Shown: positions 8,624 through 16,401 of the stretch, piece by piece | Position numbering within the stretch: position 1 is the first letter of the stretch | How the letters are laid out: each line of letters begins with the position of its first letter | Notes under the pieces: model-generated | What the model saw: the letters and a program-made list of their open reading frames with translations, nothing else | Database searches by the model: none | Told to the model about the DNA's origin: nothing | Program-made: the position numbers and the translations under genes | Source: Xanthobacteraceae bacterium | Lineage (GTDB): Bacteria; Pseudomonadota; Alphaproteobacteria; Rhizobiales; Xanthobacteraceae | Assembly: GCA_019635585.1 (NCBI GenBank) | Contig: JAHBZE010000002.1 | Span: 310,001 to 374,000, forward strand | DNA: 64,000 nt | Reading direction: 5' to 3'

Positions 8624-9751
8624 ATGGAAGTCCGCGCCGCGGTCGCCGTCGAAAAAGGAAAGCCGCTCGAAGTCACGACGGTTCAGCTCGAGGGGCCGAA
8701 AGTCGGCGAAGTGCTGGTCGAGATCAAGGCGACCGGCATCTGTCATACCGACGAATTCACGCTATCCGGCGCGGACCCCGAAGGCATCTTCCCGGCGATC
8801 CTCGGCCACGAGGGCGCGGGCATCGTCGTCGATGTCGGTCCCGGCGTCACGACGGTCAAGAAAGGCGATCACGTCATCCCGCTTTACACGCCGGAATGCC
8901 GCCAGTGTCCCTCCTGTCTTTCGCGCAAGACCAATCTCTGTACCGCGATCCGCGCGACGCAGGGACAGGGCCTGATGCCCGACGGCACTTCGCGCTTTTC
9001 CATCGGCGGCAAGAAGCTATTTCACTATATGGGCACTTCGACGTTCGCGAACTACACGGTGCTGCCCGAAATCGCGGTTGCGAAAATTCGCGAGGACGCG
9101 CCCTTCGACAAGGTCTGCTACATCGGCTGCGGCGTGACGACCGGTATCGGCGCGGTATTGAACACCGCGAAGGTGACGCCCGGCGCGAAAGCCATCGTCT
9201 TCGGTCTCGGCGGCATCGGATTGAACGTCCTTCAGGGCTTGAAGCTCGCCGGTGCCGACATGATCATCGGCGTCGATCTCAACCCCGAGCGCAAAGCCTG
9301 GGGCGAGAAATTCGGCATGACGCATTTCGTCAACGCAGCCGAAGCCGGCAAGGACCTCGTCCCTCACCTCGTCAACATGACGAAGACGCCCGCCGACCAG
9401 ATCGGCGGCGCGGATTACACCTTCGACTGCACCGGCAACGTGAATGTCATGCGCCAGGCGCTCGAAGCCTGCCATCGCGGCTGGGGCGAAAGCATCATCA
9501 TCGGCGTTGCGCCCGCTGGCGCTGAGATTTCGACACGCCCCTTCCAGCTCGTCACCGGCCGCGTGTGGAAAGGCACCGCCTTCGGCGGCGCGAGAGGCCG
9601 CACCGACGTGCCGAAGATCGTCGACTGGTACATGGACGGCAAAATCCAGATCGATCCTATGATCACCCACACCATGCCGCTCGAAGACATCAATAAGGGC
9701 TTCGACCTGATGCATGCCGGAAAGTCGATCCGCAGCGTCGTACTGTTTTAA
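8624..9751 (+). CDS. frmA: S-(hydroxymethyl)glutathione dehydrogenase / class III alcohol dehydrogenase
   Basis: Zinc alcohol dehydrogenase that oxidises S-hydroxymethylglutathione in formaldehyde detoxification and also reduces S-nitrosoglutathione. Catalytic zinc ligands C40 (TGICHTDE) and H62-E63 (GHEGAG) are present, as are the structural-zinc cysteines C92, C95, C98 and C106. The NAD-binding loop GLGGIGLNV and the third catalytic cysteine in YIGCGVTTG follow. The length is 375, normal for the class. The ATG at 8624 sits eight bases after GGAGG. A PaaI-type thioesterase gene follows after 11 bases and is probably co-transcribed. No S-formylglutathione hydrolase gene is in the window. Confidence 0.96.
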   Translation: MEVRAAVAVEKGKPLEVTTVQLEGPKVGEVLVEIKATGICHTDEFTLSGADPEGIFPAILGHEGAGIVVDVGPGVTTVKKGDHVIPLYTPECRQCPSCLSRKTNLCTAIRATQGQGLMPDGTSRFSIGGKKLFHYMGTSTFANYTVLPEIAVAKIREDAPFDKVCYIGCGVTTGIGAVLNTAKVTPGAKAIVFGLGGIGLNVLQGLKLAGADMIIGVDLNPERKAWGEKFGMTHFVNAAEAGKDLVPHLVNMTKTPADQIGGADYTFDCTGNVNVMRQALEACHRGWGESIIIGVAPAGAEISTRPFQLVTGRVWKGTAFGGARGRTDVPKIVDWYMDGKIQIDPMITHTMPLEDINKGFDLMHAGKSIRSVVLF

Positions 9752-9762
9752 GCGAGGATTTC

Positions 9763-10170
9763 TTGGAAGAAACCTTCAAACACAAAGAAAAGCATTTCGC
9801 TTCCTACATCGGCATCGAAATCACGAAGTACTCGCCCGATCTCGTCGAAGCGAAGCTGGTTACCCGCGAAGAGCTGTCGAACCGCGGCGGCTTCCTGCAC
9901 GGCGGCGCGATCATGACGCTCGCCGATACACTCGGCGGCGTCGGCACGACTGCCAATCTGCCGAAGGGTTACCGCACGCTCACCACCGAGAGCAAAACCA
10001 ACTTTCTCTCCGCGATTCCGGTCGGCGAAACCGCGCGCGCCGAATGTACGCCGGTTCATCGCGGCAAGACGCTGATGGTCTGGCAGACGAAAATCTTCCG
10101 TGAGGACGGCAAGCTCGCGGCACTCGTCACACAGTCGCAGCTCGTCATTGCGCCGAAAGAGCCGAAATAA
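9763..10170 (+). CDS. PaaI-family hotdog thioesterase
   Basis: 135-residue single hotdog domain of the PaaI/YdiI type, which hydrolyses acyl-CoA thioesters. The signature NRGGFLHGGAIMTLADT holds the helix start with the usual HGG motif and the catalytic acidic residue of the D-T pair. The start is a TTG at 9763 with GAGG five bases upstream. It begins 11 bases after frmA, suggesting an operon, though a metabolic link to formaldehyde is not obvious. Its TAA stop abuts the stop of the convergent transporter with no base between them. Confidence 0.85.
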   Translation: MEETFKHKEKHFASYIGIEITKYSPDLVEAKLVTREELSNRGGFLHGGAIMTLADTLGGVGTTANLPKGYRTLTTESKTNFLSAIPVGETARAECTPVHRGKTLMVWQTKIFREDGKLAALVTQSQLVIAPKEPK

Positions 10171-11064
10171 TCAACGCGCCGCCAGCGCCGGTTTCCAGTT
10201 CACGAGCAGCACCCCCGCAGCGCAAAGCGCCATCCCCAGAATTGCCGCAAGGCCAAGCCGCTCGTTGAACAAGAGCCAGGACATCACCGCCGTCACCGCC
10301 GGCGTCAGGTAGAACAGCGAAGCCACGCGCGTCGCCTCCGCTCGCCGGATCATGAAATAGAGCAGCAGGATCGCGCCGCCCGAAAGCACGATCACCAGCC
10401 ACGCAAACGAGAATACGAGTTGCGGGGTCCATTCGACGCGCCCCTGCTCGAAGAAATACGCGAGCACGCCCGAATAGACGAATGCTGCGGCGTATTGCAC
10501 CGGCATCGCGGAGAGGAAATCCGTGCCGCCGCCGAAGCGCTTCTGATAAAGCGTGCCGAGCGTGATACCAACAAGCGAACCCACGATCGCAATCCACGCA
10601 ATGGTTGCGGCCTCGCCTTGCGCCTTCGCTCCGACGACAAGCCACAAACCGACAAGCCCGAGCGCAAGCCCGGCCCATTGCAGCGGCGCAACCCGCTCGC
10701 CAAGCAACCGGTTCGCCAGTGTCGAGGTCAGGATGGGTTGCAGACCGACCACCAAGGCTGCGACCCCTGCCGGCATGCCGCGCGCGATCGCAACACAGAC
10801 GCCGCTCAGGTACATGCCGTGTACGAGGATACCGCTGACGATATTGTGCGGGATCGCCATACCGCGCGGCAGCGGCGCTCGCATGACCAGTGCCAGCAAA
10901 GCCACAGCGGCGGTCGCGAGCAGCAGACGGATGGCACAGAAGGTCAGCGGGTCCGCATACGGCAGGCCGTACTTCGTACCGATGAAGCCCGTGCTCCAGA
11001 ACAATACGAATAGCGAAGGAGCCGTTTTGACGAGCAGCCCGAAAGAACTGGAGGATCTTGCCAT
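10171..11064 (-). CDS. DMT-family transporter with two EamA repeats
   Basis: 297-residue inner-membrane protein with about ten transmembrane helices arranged as two EamA modules (about residues 15-140 and 150-290). Typical cues are FVLFWSTGFIGTKYGLPYADP at the start, ALVVGLQPILTSTLAN at the end of the first half, and YLTPAVTAVMSWLLFNERL in the second. Such carriers export metabolites or amino acids; the substrate is unknown. The ATG at 11064 is the first in frame. The gene is divergent from the PilZ gene, with a CtrA-like box in the shared 98-base gap. Confidence 0.88.
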   Translation of the reverse strand: MARSSSSFGLLVKTAPSLFVLFWSTGFIGTKYGLPYADPLTFCAIRLLLATAAVALLALVMRAPLPRGMAIPHNIVSGILVHGMYLSGVCVAIARGMPAGVAALVVGLQPILTSTLANRLLGERVAPLQWAGLALGLVGLWLVVGAKAQGEAATIAWIAIVGSLVGITLGTLYQKRFGGGTDFLSAMPVQYAAAFVYSGVLAYFFEQGRVEWTPQLVFSFAWLVIVLSGGAILLLYFMIRRAEATRVASLFYLTPAVTAVMSWLLFNERLGLAAILGMALCAAGVLLVNWKPALAAR

Positions 11065-11119
11065 TGGGAACTTTGAATTGAGCAGCCCTTTTGCCAGCGG
11101 TCTTGCCCAATTTCAATGC

Positions 11120-11138
11120 ACTTAACGAGGCGTTAAGT
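11120..11138 (+). promoter_or_regulatory. CtrA-type box TTAA-N7-TTAA
   Basis: Perfect 19-base inverted repeat, ACTTAACGAGGCGTTAAGT. It contains TTAA at 11122-11125 and 11133-11136 with exactly seven bases between, the consensus spacing for the alphaproteobacterial cell-cycle regulator CtrA. It lies 25 bases before the PilZ gene start and about 56 bases before the divergent transporter start. CtrA binding is inference. Confidence 0.55.
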
Positions 11139-11162
11139 CATACGGCGCAACATTGAACCAAT

Positions 11163-11579
11163 ATGAGCGTACCCGAACCGATCGACATGGACGAGCGCCG
11201 TCATACGCCGCGCCACCGCACTTTCCTGCAAGGGCGCGTGTTCTATAACAGCCGCCGGCAAAGCGCGGATTGCATCATCCGCGAACTGACGGACGACGGC
11301 GCACGTCTTTCTTTCACCGATCCGGTCGCGCTTCCCCACGCCTTCGAACTGCACATTCCAAATCGCGACCAGACCATTCGTGTCGAGATCGCCTGGAATC
11401 ACGGTACCGATGTCGGGGTCAGCTTCGTGAAATACGACAGCCATGCTGGCGCCACGCTTGCGCCGGCAGCGCAGGCCGGTCTCGTCGAGCAGACACTGCA
11501 GGAGCGCGTCGAGAAACTCGAAAAAGAGCTCGGAGCACTTCGCCGCCGCCTCTCAGAACTGGAAATGAAGAACGCTTAG
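11163..11579 (+). CDS. PilZ domain protein with C-terminal coiled coil
   Basis: 138-residue protein with a PilZ fold, the usual cyclic di-GMP receptor domain. The basic motif appears as RHTPR (R13-x3-R17). The second motif is slightly altered, ELTDDG at 41-46 in place of D/NxSxxG, with Thr for Ser, so ligand affinity may be weaker. Residues about 105-136 form heptads (VEQTLQERVEKLEKELGALR) expected to make a coiled coil and dimerise the protein. A CtrA-like box 25 bases upstream suggests cell-cycle or motility control. Its stop codon sits in a hairpin shared with the convergent gene. Confidence 0.85.
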   Translation: MSVPEPIDMDERRHTPRHRTFLQGRVFYNSRRQSADCIIRELTDDGARLSFTDPVALPHAFELHIPNRDQTIRVEIAWNHGTDVGVSFVKYDSHAGATLAPAAQAGLVEQTLQERVEKLEKELGALRRRLSELEMKNA

Positions 11580-11591
11580 GCGAACCGCCTA
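11577..11591. repeat. hairpin spanning two convergent stop codons
   Basis: TAGGCG-AAC-CGCCTA. The 5' arm begins with the TAG stop of the PilZ gene and the 3' arm ends with the TAG stop of the opposite-strand gene. The same design recurs at 17782-17798. No T-run follows, so it is not a standard terminator. Confidence 0.6.
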
Positions 11592-11861
11592 GCTGCGCTC
11601 GTTTCCGATTCCCGAAAGCAGATAGCCGAGCAAGGCGCCAATCAGCGCGCCGACTGCGCTCGGCTCCAGCACTCGTTCCAGTCCCAGAATCAGGATCAAT
11701 GGCGCCAGCACAGCGATCGCCAGCAACTGAATAGTACGAATGCTGACGGGGCCACTGCCCTGTTGAAAACGTTGATACATGATCGCGCCGATCGCCAGCG
11801 CAATCGTCAAGGCAGCGATAATTTCGATCCAGAACCGCGTTGCCTGCATAGTAGCATTCAT
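11589..11861 (-). CDS. small two-helix membrane protein, 90 aa
   Basis: Unrecognised small inner-membrane protein. Two hydrophobic stretches are visible, about residues 9-28 (FWIEIIAALTIALAIGAIMY) and 45-62, followed by a Gly-rich stretch (VGALIGALLGYLLSG). The ATG at 11861 has a strong AGGAGG seven bases upstream, better than the earlier in-frame start at 11900. It is a single gene, divergent from the glutathione transferase gene and convergent with the PilZ gene. The function is unknown. Confidence 0.7.
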   Translation of the reverse strand: MNATMQATRFWIEIIAALTIALAIGAIMYQRFQQGSGPVSIRTIQLLAIAVLAPLILILGLERVLEPSAVGALIGALLGYLLSGIGNERS

Positions 11862-11948
11862 GGAAGCCCTCCTGTCTAAATCGCCGCAGCGGCGATACAA
11901 TTCCCCACATAAAAACGCGGCCCCTCCGCGGAATACGAAGGAACCGGA

Positions 11949-12581
11949 ATGATCGACCTTTACTCATGGACAACGCCGAACGGACGAAAAGTTTCCATCG
12001 CACTCGAAGAAATGGGGCTGCCTTATACCGTCCATCCCATCGACATCGGCAAGGACGAGCAATTCGCGCCGGATTTCCTGAAAATCTCCCCGAACAACCG
12101 CATCCCGGCCATCGTCGACCGCGAAAAGAACTTTTCCCTGTTCGAGTCCGGTGCGATCCTGATGTATCTCGCCGAAAAGACCGGCAAATTGATGCCAGAG
12201 ACTCTTGAAGACCGCTATCGCGTGATCGAATGGCTGATGTGGCAGATGGGCGGCATCGGCCCGATGCTCGGCCAGGCGCATCACTTCCTTAAATACAACG
12301 TTGGCAAGGCGCCCTACGCCGAAGAGCGCTATGGCAAGGAAGCGCATCGCCTTTACAAGGTTCTGAATACCCGGCTCGAAGGACGCGAGTTTGTCGCCGA
12401 TGACTATTCGATCGCCGATATCGCAATCTGGCCGTGGATCTCTCGCTTCGAATGGCAACAGATCGACCTGAACGACTATCCGAACGTGAAGCGCTGGTAT
12501 GTAAAGATTGCGAAGCGGCCGGCCGTCGTGAAAGGCTATGCGGTGCCGAAAGACACCGGACCGATTCCCCTGCCCAAATGA
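11949..12581 (+). CDS. glutathione S-transferase, nu class (YfcG/YghU-like)
   Basis: 210-residue cytosolic enzyme of the thioredoxin-fold GST family. The N terminus MIDLYSWTTPNGRKVSIALE carries T9 and N11, the residues that hold glutathione in E. coli YfcG, and FESGAILMYLAEKTGKL is the usual end of the thioredoxin domain. The helical C-terminal domain has ADDYSIADIAIWPWISRFEW with the N-capping SIAD motif. YfcG-type proteins have disulfide reductase and peroxidase activity. The stop overlaps the next gene by four bases (ATGA), so a small membrane protein is co-translated. Confidence 0.92.
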   Translation: MIDLYSWTTPNGRKVSIALEEMGLPYTVHPIDIGKDEQFAPDFLKISPNNRIPAIVDREKNFSLFESGAILMYLAEKTGKLMPETLEDRYRVIEWLMWQMGGIGPMLGQAHHFLKYNVGKAPYAEERYGKEAHRLYKVLNTRLEGREFVADDYSIADIAIWPWISRFEWQQIDLNDYPNVKRWYVKIAKRPAVVKGYAVPKDTGPIPLPK

Positions 12582-12880
12582 TCGCGCGCGGCATCCATTC
12601 CCTCTTCCGTGGCGAGACACCTCTCGCCACCGTATTCTGGGAATATGCCGTGGCGTGGGGAACGCTGCTTAATCTGCTCACGACTGGCGCGGCACTCGTG
12701 GTCTTCGTGAACAACGGACCAGTCTGGCTCGGATTGCTCCTGCACTTCGCCGCTATTCCTTATAATGCGCTGATGGTGCTTTCGACCTGGCGCGCGGCGG
12801 CACACGAAAATGAAACCCCGCTCGCGGGCTTCGCGCGGGCGGGAATCATCGTCTGGTTTCTGATTATGATGGTTTTCTAG
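12578..12880 (+). CDS. small membrane protein coupled to the GST gene, 100 aa
   Basis: No named family recognised. Three hydrophobic segments are visible, near residues 18-46, 49-70 and 82-100; the protein ends in ARAGIIVWFLIMMVF. The ATG at 12578 overlaps the GST stop (ATGA), indicating coupled translation, so it was placed here and not at earlier in-frame starts inside the GST gene. It may anchor or support the GST in redox homeostasis at the membrane, but nothing in the sequence proves that. Confidence 0.72.
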   Translation: MIARGIHSLFRGETPLATVFWEYAVAWGTLLNLLTTGAALVVFVNNGPVWLGLLLHFAAIPYNALMVLSTWRAAAHENETPLAGFARAGIIVWFLIMMVF

Positions 12881-12883
12881 CGC

Positions 12884-13312
12884 TCAGTTCTGCTTCTGAA
12901 GCCGCTTCAATATATCCAGGCTCTCCTTTTGAAGCCGGTCTGCAAGCGCATCGTCGTCCTCATCTTCTTTTTGCTTCTCGGCATCGCTCAGCGGCTTGAT
13001 GCACTCGGCATTGCTACTCGCGTCCACCGAACCATAAGTTCGCTTGTCAGGCAGTTGCTGTTCGCACAGCAAAAAATCAACCGCCTTTCCCGGTACGCTC
13101 TTGCCGCAACTGCTGCTGAAGGTGCTACCCGGCGACGAGCCGCTCAGGTGGCAGTTCACCTGGCAATGCGTTTTCTCGTCGTAGGGATTGGTAATCGTAA
13201 TCCGTAGCGTAAGCTTGTCCTGCGAAACCGCGCAGGAAAACTTCGGCTGCGTCTGCGCAAAGGCAGCGGCCGAAGCGATTGCAAATAGAACCGTAAGAAT
13301 AAGGCGGCGCAT
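12884..13312 (-). CDS. secreted hypothetical protein, 142 aa
   Basis: A signal peptide (MRRLILTVLFAIASAAAFAQ) precedes a mature chain of about 122 residues. The first 90 mature residues look like a small beta fold with six cysteines (FSCAVSQ, THCQVNCHLSG, SSSCGKS, LLCEQQ, AECIKP). The last 40 residues are a charged helix (DAEKQKEDEDDDALADRLQK). The ATG at 13312 gives the signal peptide directly; the longer frame to 13375 would bury it. The gene starts six bases after the stop of a short membrane gene. The function is unknown. Confidence 0.72.
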   Translation of the reverse strand: MRRLILTVLFAIASAAAFAQTQPKFSCAVSQDKLTLRITITNPYDEKTHCQVNCHLSGSSPGSTFSSSCGKSVPGKAVDFLLCEQQLPDKRTYGSVDASSNAECIKPLSDAEKQKEDEDDDALADRLQKESLDILKRLQKQN

Positions 13313-13317
13313 GAAAC

Positions 13318-13497
13318 TTACCTGCGTAATGTGAGCGTCGAGAAAACAATAAAAACTGCAAATGGGAGAAGCCAAATCACTTCACCGCGAACATAGGCGA
13401 GCCAGCCAAACAGCCCCGCGAACGACAAAAGCACCGCGAAACGAATCCACTTCGCGGCGCCCATAACGCGGACCCACCATTTCTGCGGTGGCACCAC
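13318..13497 (-). CDS. very small membrane protein, 59 aa, GTG start
   Basis: Short gene filling the gap between the DUF2214 gene and the secreted protein. It reads VVPPQKWWVRVMGAAKWIRF, then two hydrophobic helices (AVLLSFAGLFGWLAYVRGE and IWLLPFAVFIVFSTLTLRR). It begins with GTG GTG directly after the TAG of the DUF2214 gene in the same frame, so it may be translated by re-initiation; GGAG lies upstream inside the DUF2214 end. An internal ATG 11 codons later is an alternative. The compact spacing on both sides and two clean helices argue that it is real. Confidence 0.6.
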   Translation of the reverse strand: MVPPQKWWVRVMGAAKWIRFAVLLSFAGLFGWLAYVRGEVIWLLPFAVFIVFSTLTLRR

Positions 13498-13944
13498 CTA
13501 CCGGAACGCTCCGCGCGCCATCCACGCCGCGAAGAACAGCATCAGCATCAGCCCGACCAGTTCCCAATGCACGATCTTGCGGATGCGGGCGATTTTCGCG
13601 GCATCTACCTTCGGCACGTTCCCCGCGCGCGTATCCTTGCGCCAGCGCAGAAACTCCATCGTCGGGATGATCGAGACAAGACCGACGATGACGAAAATTC
13701 CGATCTTGGTCAGGAAAGCGTGGTTCGCTAGATAATATTGCCAGCCCTTCTCGAAGTAATAGACGCGTAAAGCGCCCACGATGAGCACTGCTCCAGCCGC
13801 CGCGCCGTAAACGCCATCATAAAGCTGAAGGCGCCGCGCGTTCTCAAGCGTCAGCGGCTGCCGTAGCAGAATCATCTCGATCGAGAGCGCGACAAAAACC
13901 GCGACGAACGCGAGGTGATGCAAAAATGCGAATGTGACGGTCAT
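13498..13944 (-). CDS. DUF2214 family membrane protein
   Basis: 148-residue inner-membrane protein of the DUF2214 family, with four hydrophobic helices. Family cues are the opening HHLAFVAVFVALSIEMILLR, the GVYGAAAGAVLIVGALRVYYFEKG pattern (Gly-rich helix then aromatic turn) and NHAFLTKIGIFVIVGLVSI. The role is unknown; this type of protein resembles four-helix membrane redox or haem proteins, and H9/H10 with the other helix residues could be ligands. It heads a three-gene minus-strand unit with the 59-residue and 142-residue proteins. It is divergent from the cyclase gene. Confidence 0.82.
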   Translation of the reverse strand: MTVTFAFLHHLAFVAVFVALSIEMILLRQPLTLENARRLQLYDGVYGAAAGAVLIVGALRVYYFEKGWQYYLANHAFLTKIGIFVIVGLVSIIPTMEFLRWRKDTRAGNVPKVDAAKIARIRKIVHWELVGLMLMLFFAAWMARGAFR

Positions 13945-14068
13945 GGCTTCTGGCTCCGTTCTTCCCGCGCTATCCGGATACTATGCTGCGATTTCGTACT
14001 TCTCCACAATAGCTGCCGCCGCAGCGAAACTCGTGCTAATTTCGCCGCCGTTACGGGAGGAATACCAA

Positions 14069-14902
14069 ATGAACGCCGGAAAGCCTGACGGCAAATTTGA
14101 TGTGGATGCTTGGTTATCGTTGGTGCGCGGTGCTCGAATGATCGCGCTCGACCACCCGCTGCAGAAAGGCATGCCGATCTATCCGACCCACCCGCCCTTT
14201 CACATCACGCTGAACAACCGCCACGGCGACATCAATCGCGGCTGCGGCTTCTCCTCGTCCAACGAACTCATCATCACCAGCACGCATACCTCGACGCATA
14301 TCGACGCGCTCTCGCACGTATCCGAAAACGGCATGCTGCACGGCGGCGTCGATGCGGCCAAGGCCCAGCAAGGTACCGAACTCTTCAAGGAACACGGCGT
14401 CGAGACGATTCAACCCATCTTCCGCCGCGGCGTGCTGCTCGACATCGCGCGCGCGAAGAAGGTCGATGTGCTTGCGCCCGCCGAAGAAATCACGATTGCC
14501 GATCTCGAAACCGCCGCAAAAAATGCAGCCGTTCCGATCCGTGACGGCGATATAATTTTGCTCCGCACGGGCTGGACGGCGCACTGGTCGGATTCGCGAA
14601 AATATCTCGGCCTCGACAGCGCCGGTACGCCCGGCGTCGCTGCAAGTGGTGCGGAATGGCTGGCTACGAAAAAGCCCTTCGCGGTCGGCAACGACACCGC
14701 GGGCTTCGAGCAGATCGTGCAGACCAATATAACGATGGATGCGCATCGCATCCTGATCGCGCAGAACGCAATTCACATCATCGAGAATCTCGATCTCGAG
14801 GAACTCGGCAACTGCGGCCGCGCCGATTTCGCCTTCGTGACACTTCCGCTGCGCATCAAAGGCGCGACCGGCTCGCCGCTTCGCCCCGTCGCGCTCGTGT
14901 AA
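14069..14902 (+). CDS. cyclase family hydrolase (kynurenine formamidase-like)
   Basis: 277-residue metal-dependent amidohydrolase of the cyclase family (PF04199). The diagnostic motif STHTSTHIDALSH at residues 71-83 corresponds to HxGTHxDAPxH and holds the metal ligands H73, H77, D79 and H83; Gly and Thr of the motif are Thr and Ser here. Members hydrolyse N-formylkynurenine, isatin or related cyclic amides. The ATG at 14069 has GGGAGG eight bases upstream. The next gene starts eight bases after the stop, so an operon with the transporter is likely. No tryptophan-degradation genes lie nearby, so the substrate is open. Confidence 0.85.
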   Translation: MNAGKPDGKFDVDAWLSLVRGARMIALDHPLQKGMPIYPTHPPFHITLNNRHGDINRGCGFSSSNELIITSTHTSTHIDALSHVSENGMLHGGVDAAKAQQGTELFKEHGVETIQPIFRRGVLLDIARAKKVDVLAPAEEITIADLETAAKNAAVPIRDGDIILLRTGWTAHWSDSRKYLGLDSAGTPGVAASGAEWLATKKPFAVGNDTAGFEQIVQTNITMDAHRILIAQNAIHIIENLDLEELGNCGRADFAFVTLPLRIKGATGSPLRPVALV

Positions 14903-14910
14903 TTTTCGCC

Positions 14911-16200
14911 GTGACGCACCGCGCGAAACACGGAAAAATCTCGCACGCAACGGCGCGTATTCGCGGCCTGCTAGGCCCCGGTCTAATTACAGGCGCGGCG
15001 GACGACGATCCGAGTGGGATCGCCACCTACTCACAGGCCGGCGCGCAATTCGGCTATAGCCTCGTCTGGACCATGTTCCTGAGCCTGCCCTTCATGGCTG
15101 CCGTGCAGATTCTCAGCGCGTGGATCGGCTGGAACACCGGCAAAGGGCTGACCGCGAACTTCCGCGAGCACATGCCGCGTGCGCTGGTCTATGCGCTGGT
15201 CTGCCTGCTTGCGATCGCCAATACAATCAACATCGCAGCCGATCTCGCGGCGATGAGCGAGGCGCTGAAGCTGGTGATTGGCGGTCCTTCGGTGCTTTAC
15301 GCATTCCTGTTCGGCCTCGCCTGCCTGATTGCCGAGATTTTCGTTCCTTACCATCGCTATGCCGGGTTGCTGAAATTCCTGACGCTGGCACTGTTCGTTT
15401 ATGTCGCGACCGCCTTTACGATCAGCGTGCCGTGGGGCGAAGTATTCGCCTCCATGCTAATCCCCAAGTTGCCGGACGGTCAGGACGCGCTGCTGATGAT
15501 CGTCGCCGTTTTCGGCACCACGATCAGCCCTTATCTCTTTTTCTGGCAGGCCGGACAGGAAGTCGAGAATACTTCCCTCAGTCACCGCAGCCTCTATCGT
15601 TCCGATCGCATGAGCCGTTTTCATTTTCGGCGCATCGCGGTCGATACTTCGATCGGCATGTTCTTTTCGAACCTGATTGCGTTCTTCATCATCGTCACGG
15701 CGGCGGCGGCGCTGCATGCGAACGGCATCACGAAGATCGAAACGGCGGCGCAAGCCGCGGAAGCATTGCGGCCGCTCGCGGGCGAACTGACATTCCTCCT
15801 GTTCGCGGCGGGAATCATCGGCACCGGCCTGCTCGCCGTTCCGGTGCTCGCCGGATCCGCAGCCTACGCAACGGCGGAAGCATTCGGATTCAAGGGCAGC
15901 CTCGAACTTCCCGCGAGCCGCGCGATCGGCTTCTACATTTTAATCGGAAGCGCGACGCTGGTCGGCGCCGGACTTGCCGCGGCGGAAATCGACGCCATCC
16001 GGCTCCTGTTCTGGGCGGCCGTCGTGAACGGCGTGCTCGCTGCGCCGATTCTGTTTGCGATGATGTGGCTCGTGACGCGGCCACGTCTCACGCAAACGAG
16101 CGACGTAAAACTTCCGCGCAGCCTGATCGTGTTCGGCTGGCTCGCCGCGCTCATGATGGCGATCGTTCTTCTGCTTACTTTTCTTCCGGCGTCCGCCTGA
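14911..16200 (+). CDS. Nramp-related divalent metal ion transporter
   Basis: 429-residue inner-membrane carrier with about eleven helices in the LeuT-like fold of Nramp proteins. The first helix region reads GLITGAADDDPSGIATYSQ, where classical Mn/Fe carriers have DPGN. The helix-6 region reads TTISPYLFFWQAGQE, without the classical MPH motif. These changes place it in the Nramp-related branch that includes magnesium and other non-canonical carriers, so the ion is uncertain. Start GTG 14911, eight bases after the cyclase stop. Co-transcription with the cyclase is likely. Confidence 0.85.
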   Translation: MTHRAKHGKISHATARIRGLLGPGLITGAADDDPSGIATYSQAGAQFGYSLVWTMFLSLPFMAAVQILSAWIGWNTGKGLTANFREHMPRALVYALVCLLAIANTINIAADLAAMSEALKLVIGGPSVLYAFLFGLACLIAEIFVPYHRYAGLLKFLTLALFVYVATAFTISVPWGEVFASMLIPKLPDGQDALLMIVAVFGTTISPYLFFWQAGQEVENTSLSHRSLYRSDRMSRFHFRRIAVDTSIGMFFSNLIAFFIIVTAAAALHANGITKIETAAQAAEALRPLAGELTFLLFAAGIIGTGLLAVPVLAGSAAYATAEAFGFKGSLELPASRAIGFYILIGSATLVGAGLAAAEIDAIRLLFWAAVVNGVLAAPILFAMMWLVTRPRLTQTSDVKLPRSLIVFGWLAALMMAIVLLLTFLPASA

Positions 16201-16310
16201 ATTCCGATGACGTAAATTCGCCGTCATTTTGGATTTGCGGTGGCTTCCGACGATTCACGCGCAATAGCCCGTTCATGCGCCGTACAGGATGAAAGGACGA
16301 TTCTTCACGC

Positions 16311-16335
16311 GGAACTTTGTTCGATCTCCAGTGTT
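16311..16335 (+). promoter_or_regulatory. general-stress (EcfG-type) promoter
   Basis: GGAAC at 16311-16315, 16-base spacer, tGTT at 16332-16335. This matches GGAAC-N16/17-CGTT except for the first base of the -10 element. It stands 66 bases before the start of the small secreted protein. Confidence 0.5.
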
Positions 16336-16401
16336 AGGACGCTGGCTTTACAAGCGAGCAAAGTAAACCGGACGACAAATCATCAATATAGGAGGACTTC
16401 G

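Noticed and set aside
15120-16292. 390-codon plus-strand frame inside the Nramp-related gene
   Set aside because: Arg/Ser/His-rich shadow in the wrong frame; the overlapping carrier has clear helices and family motifs.
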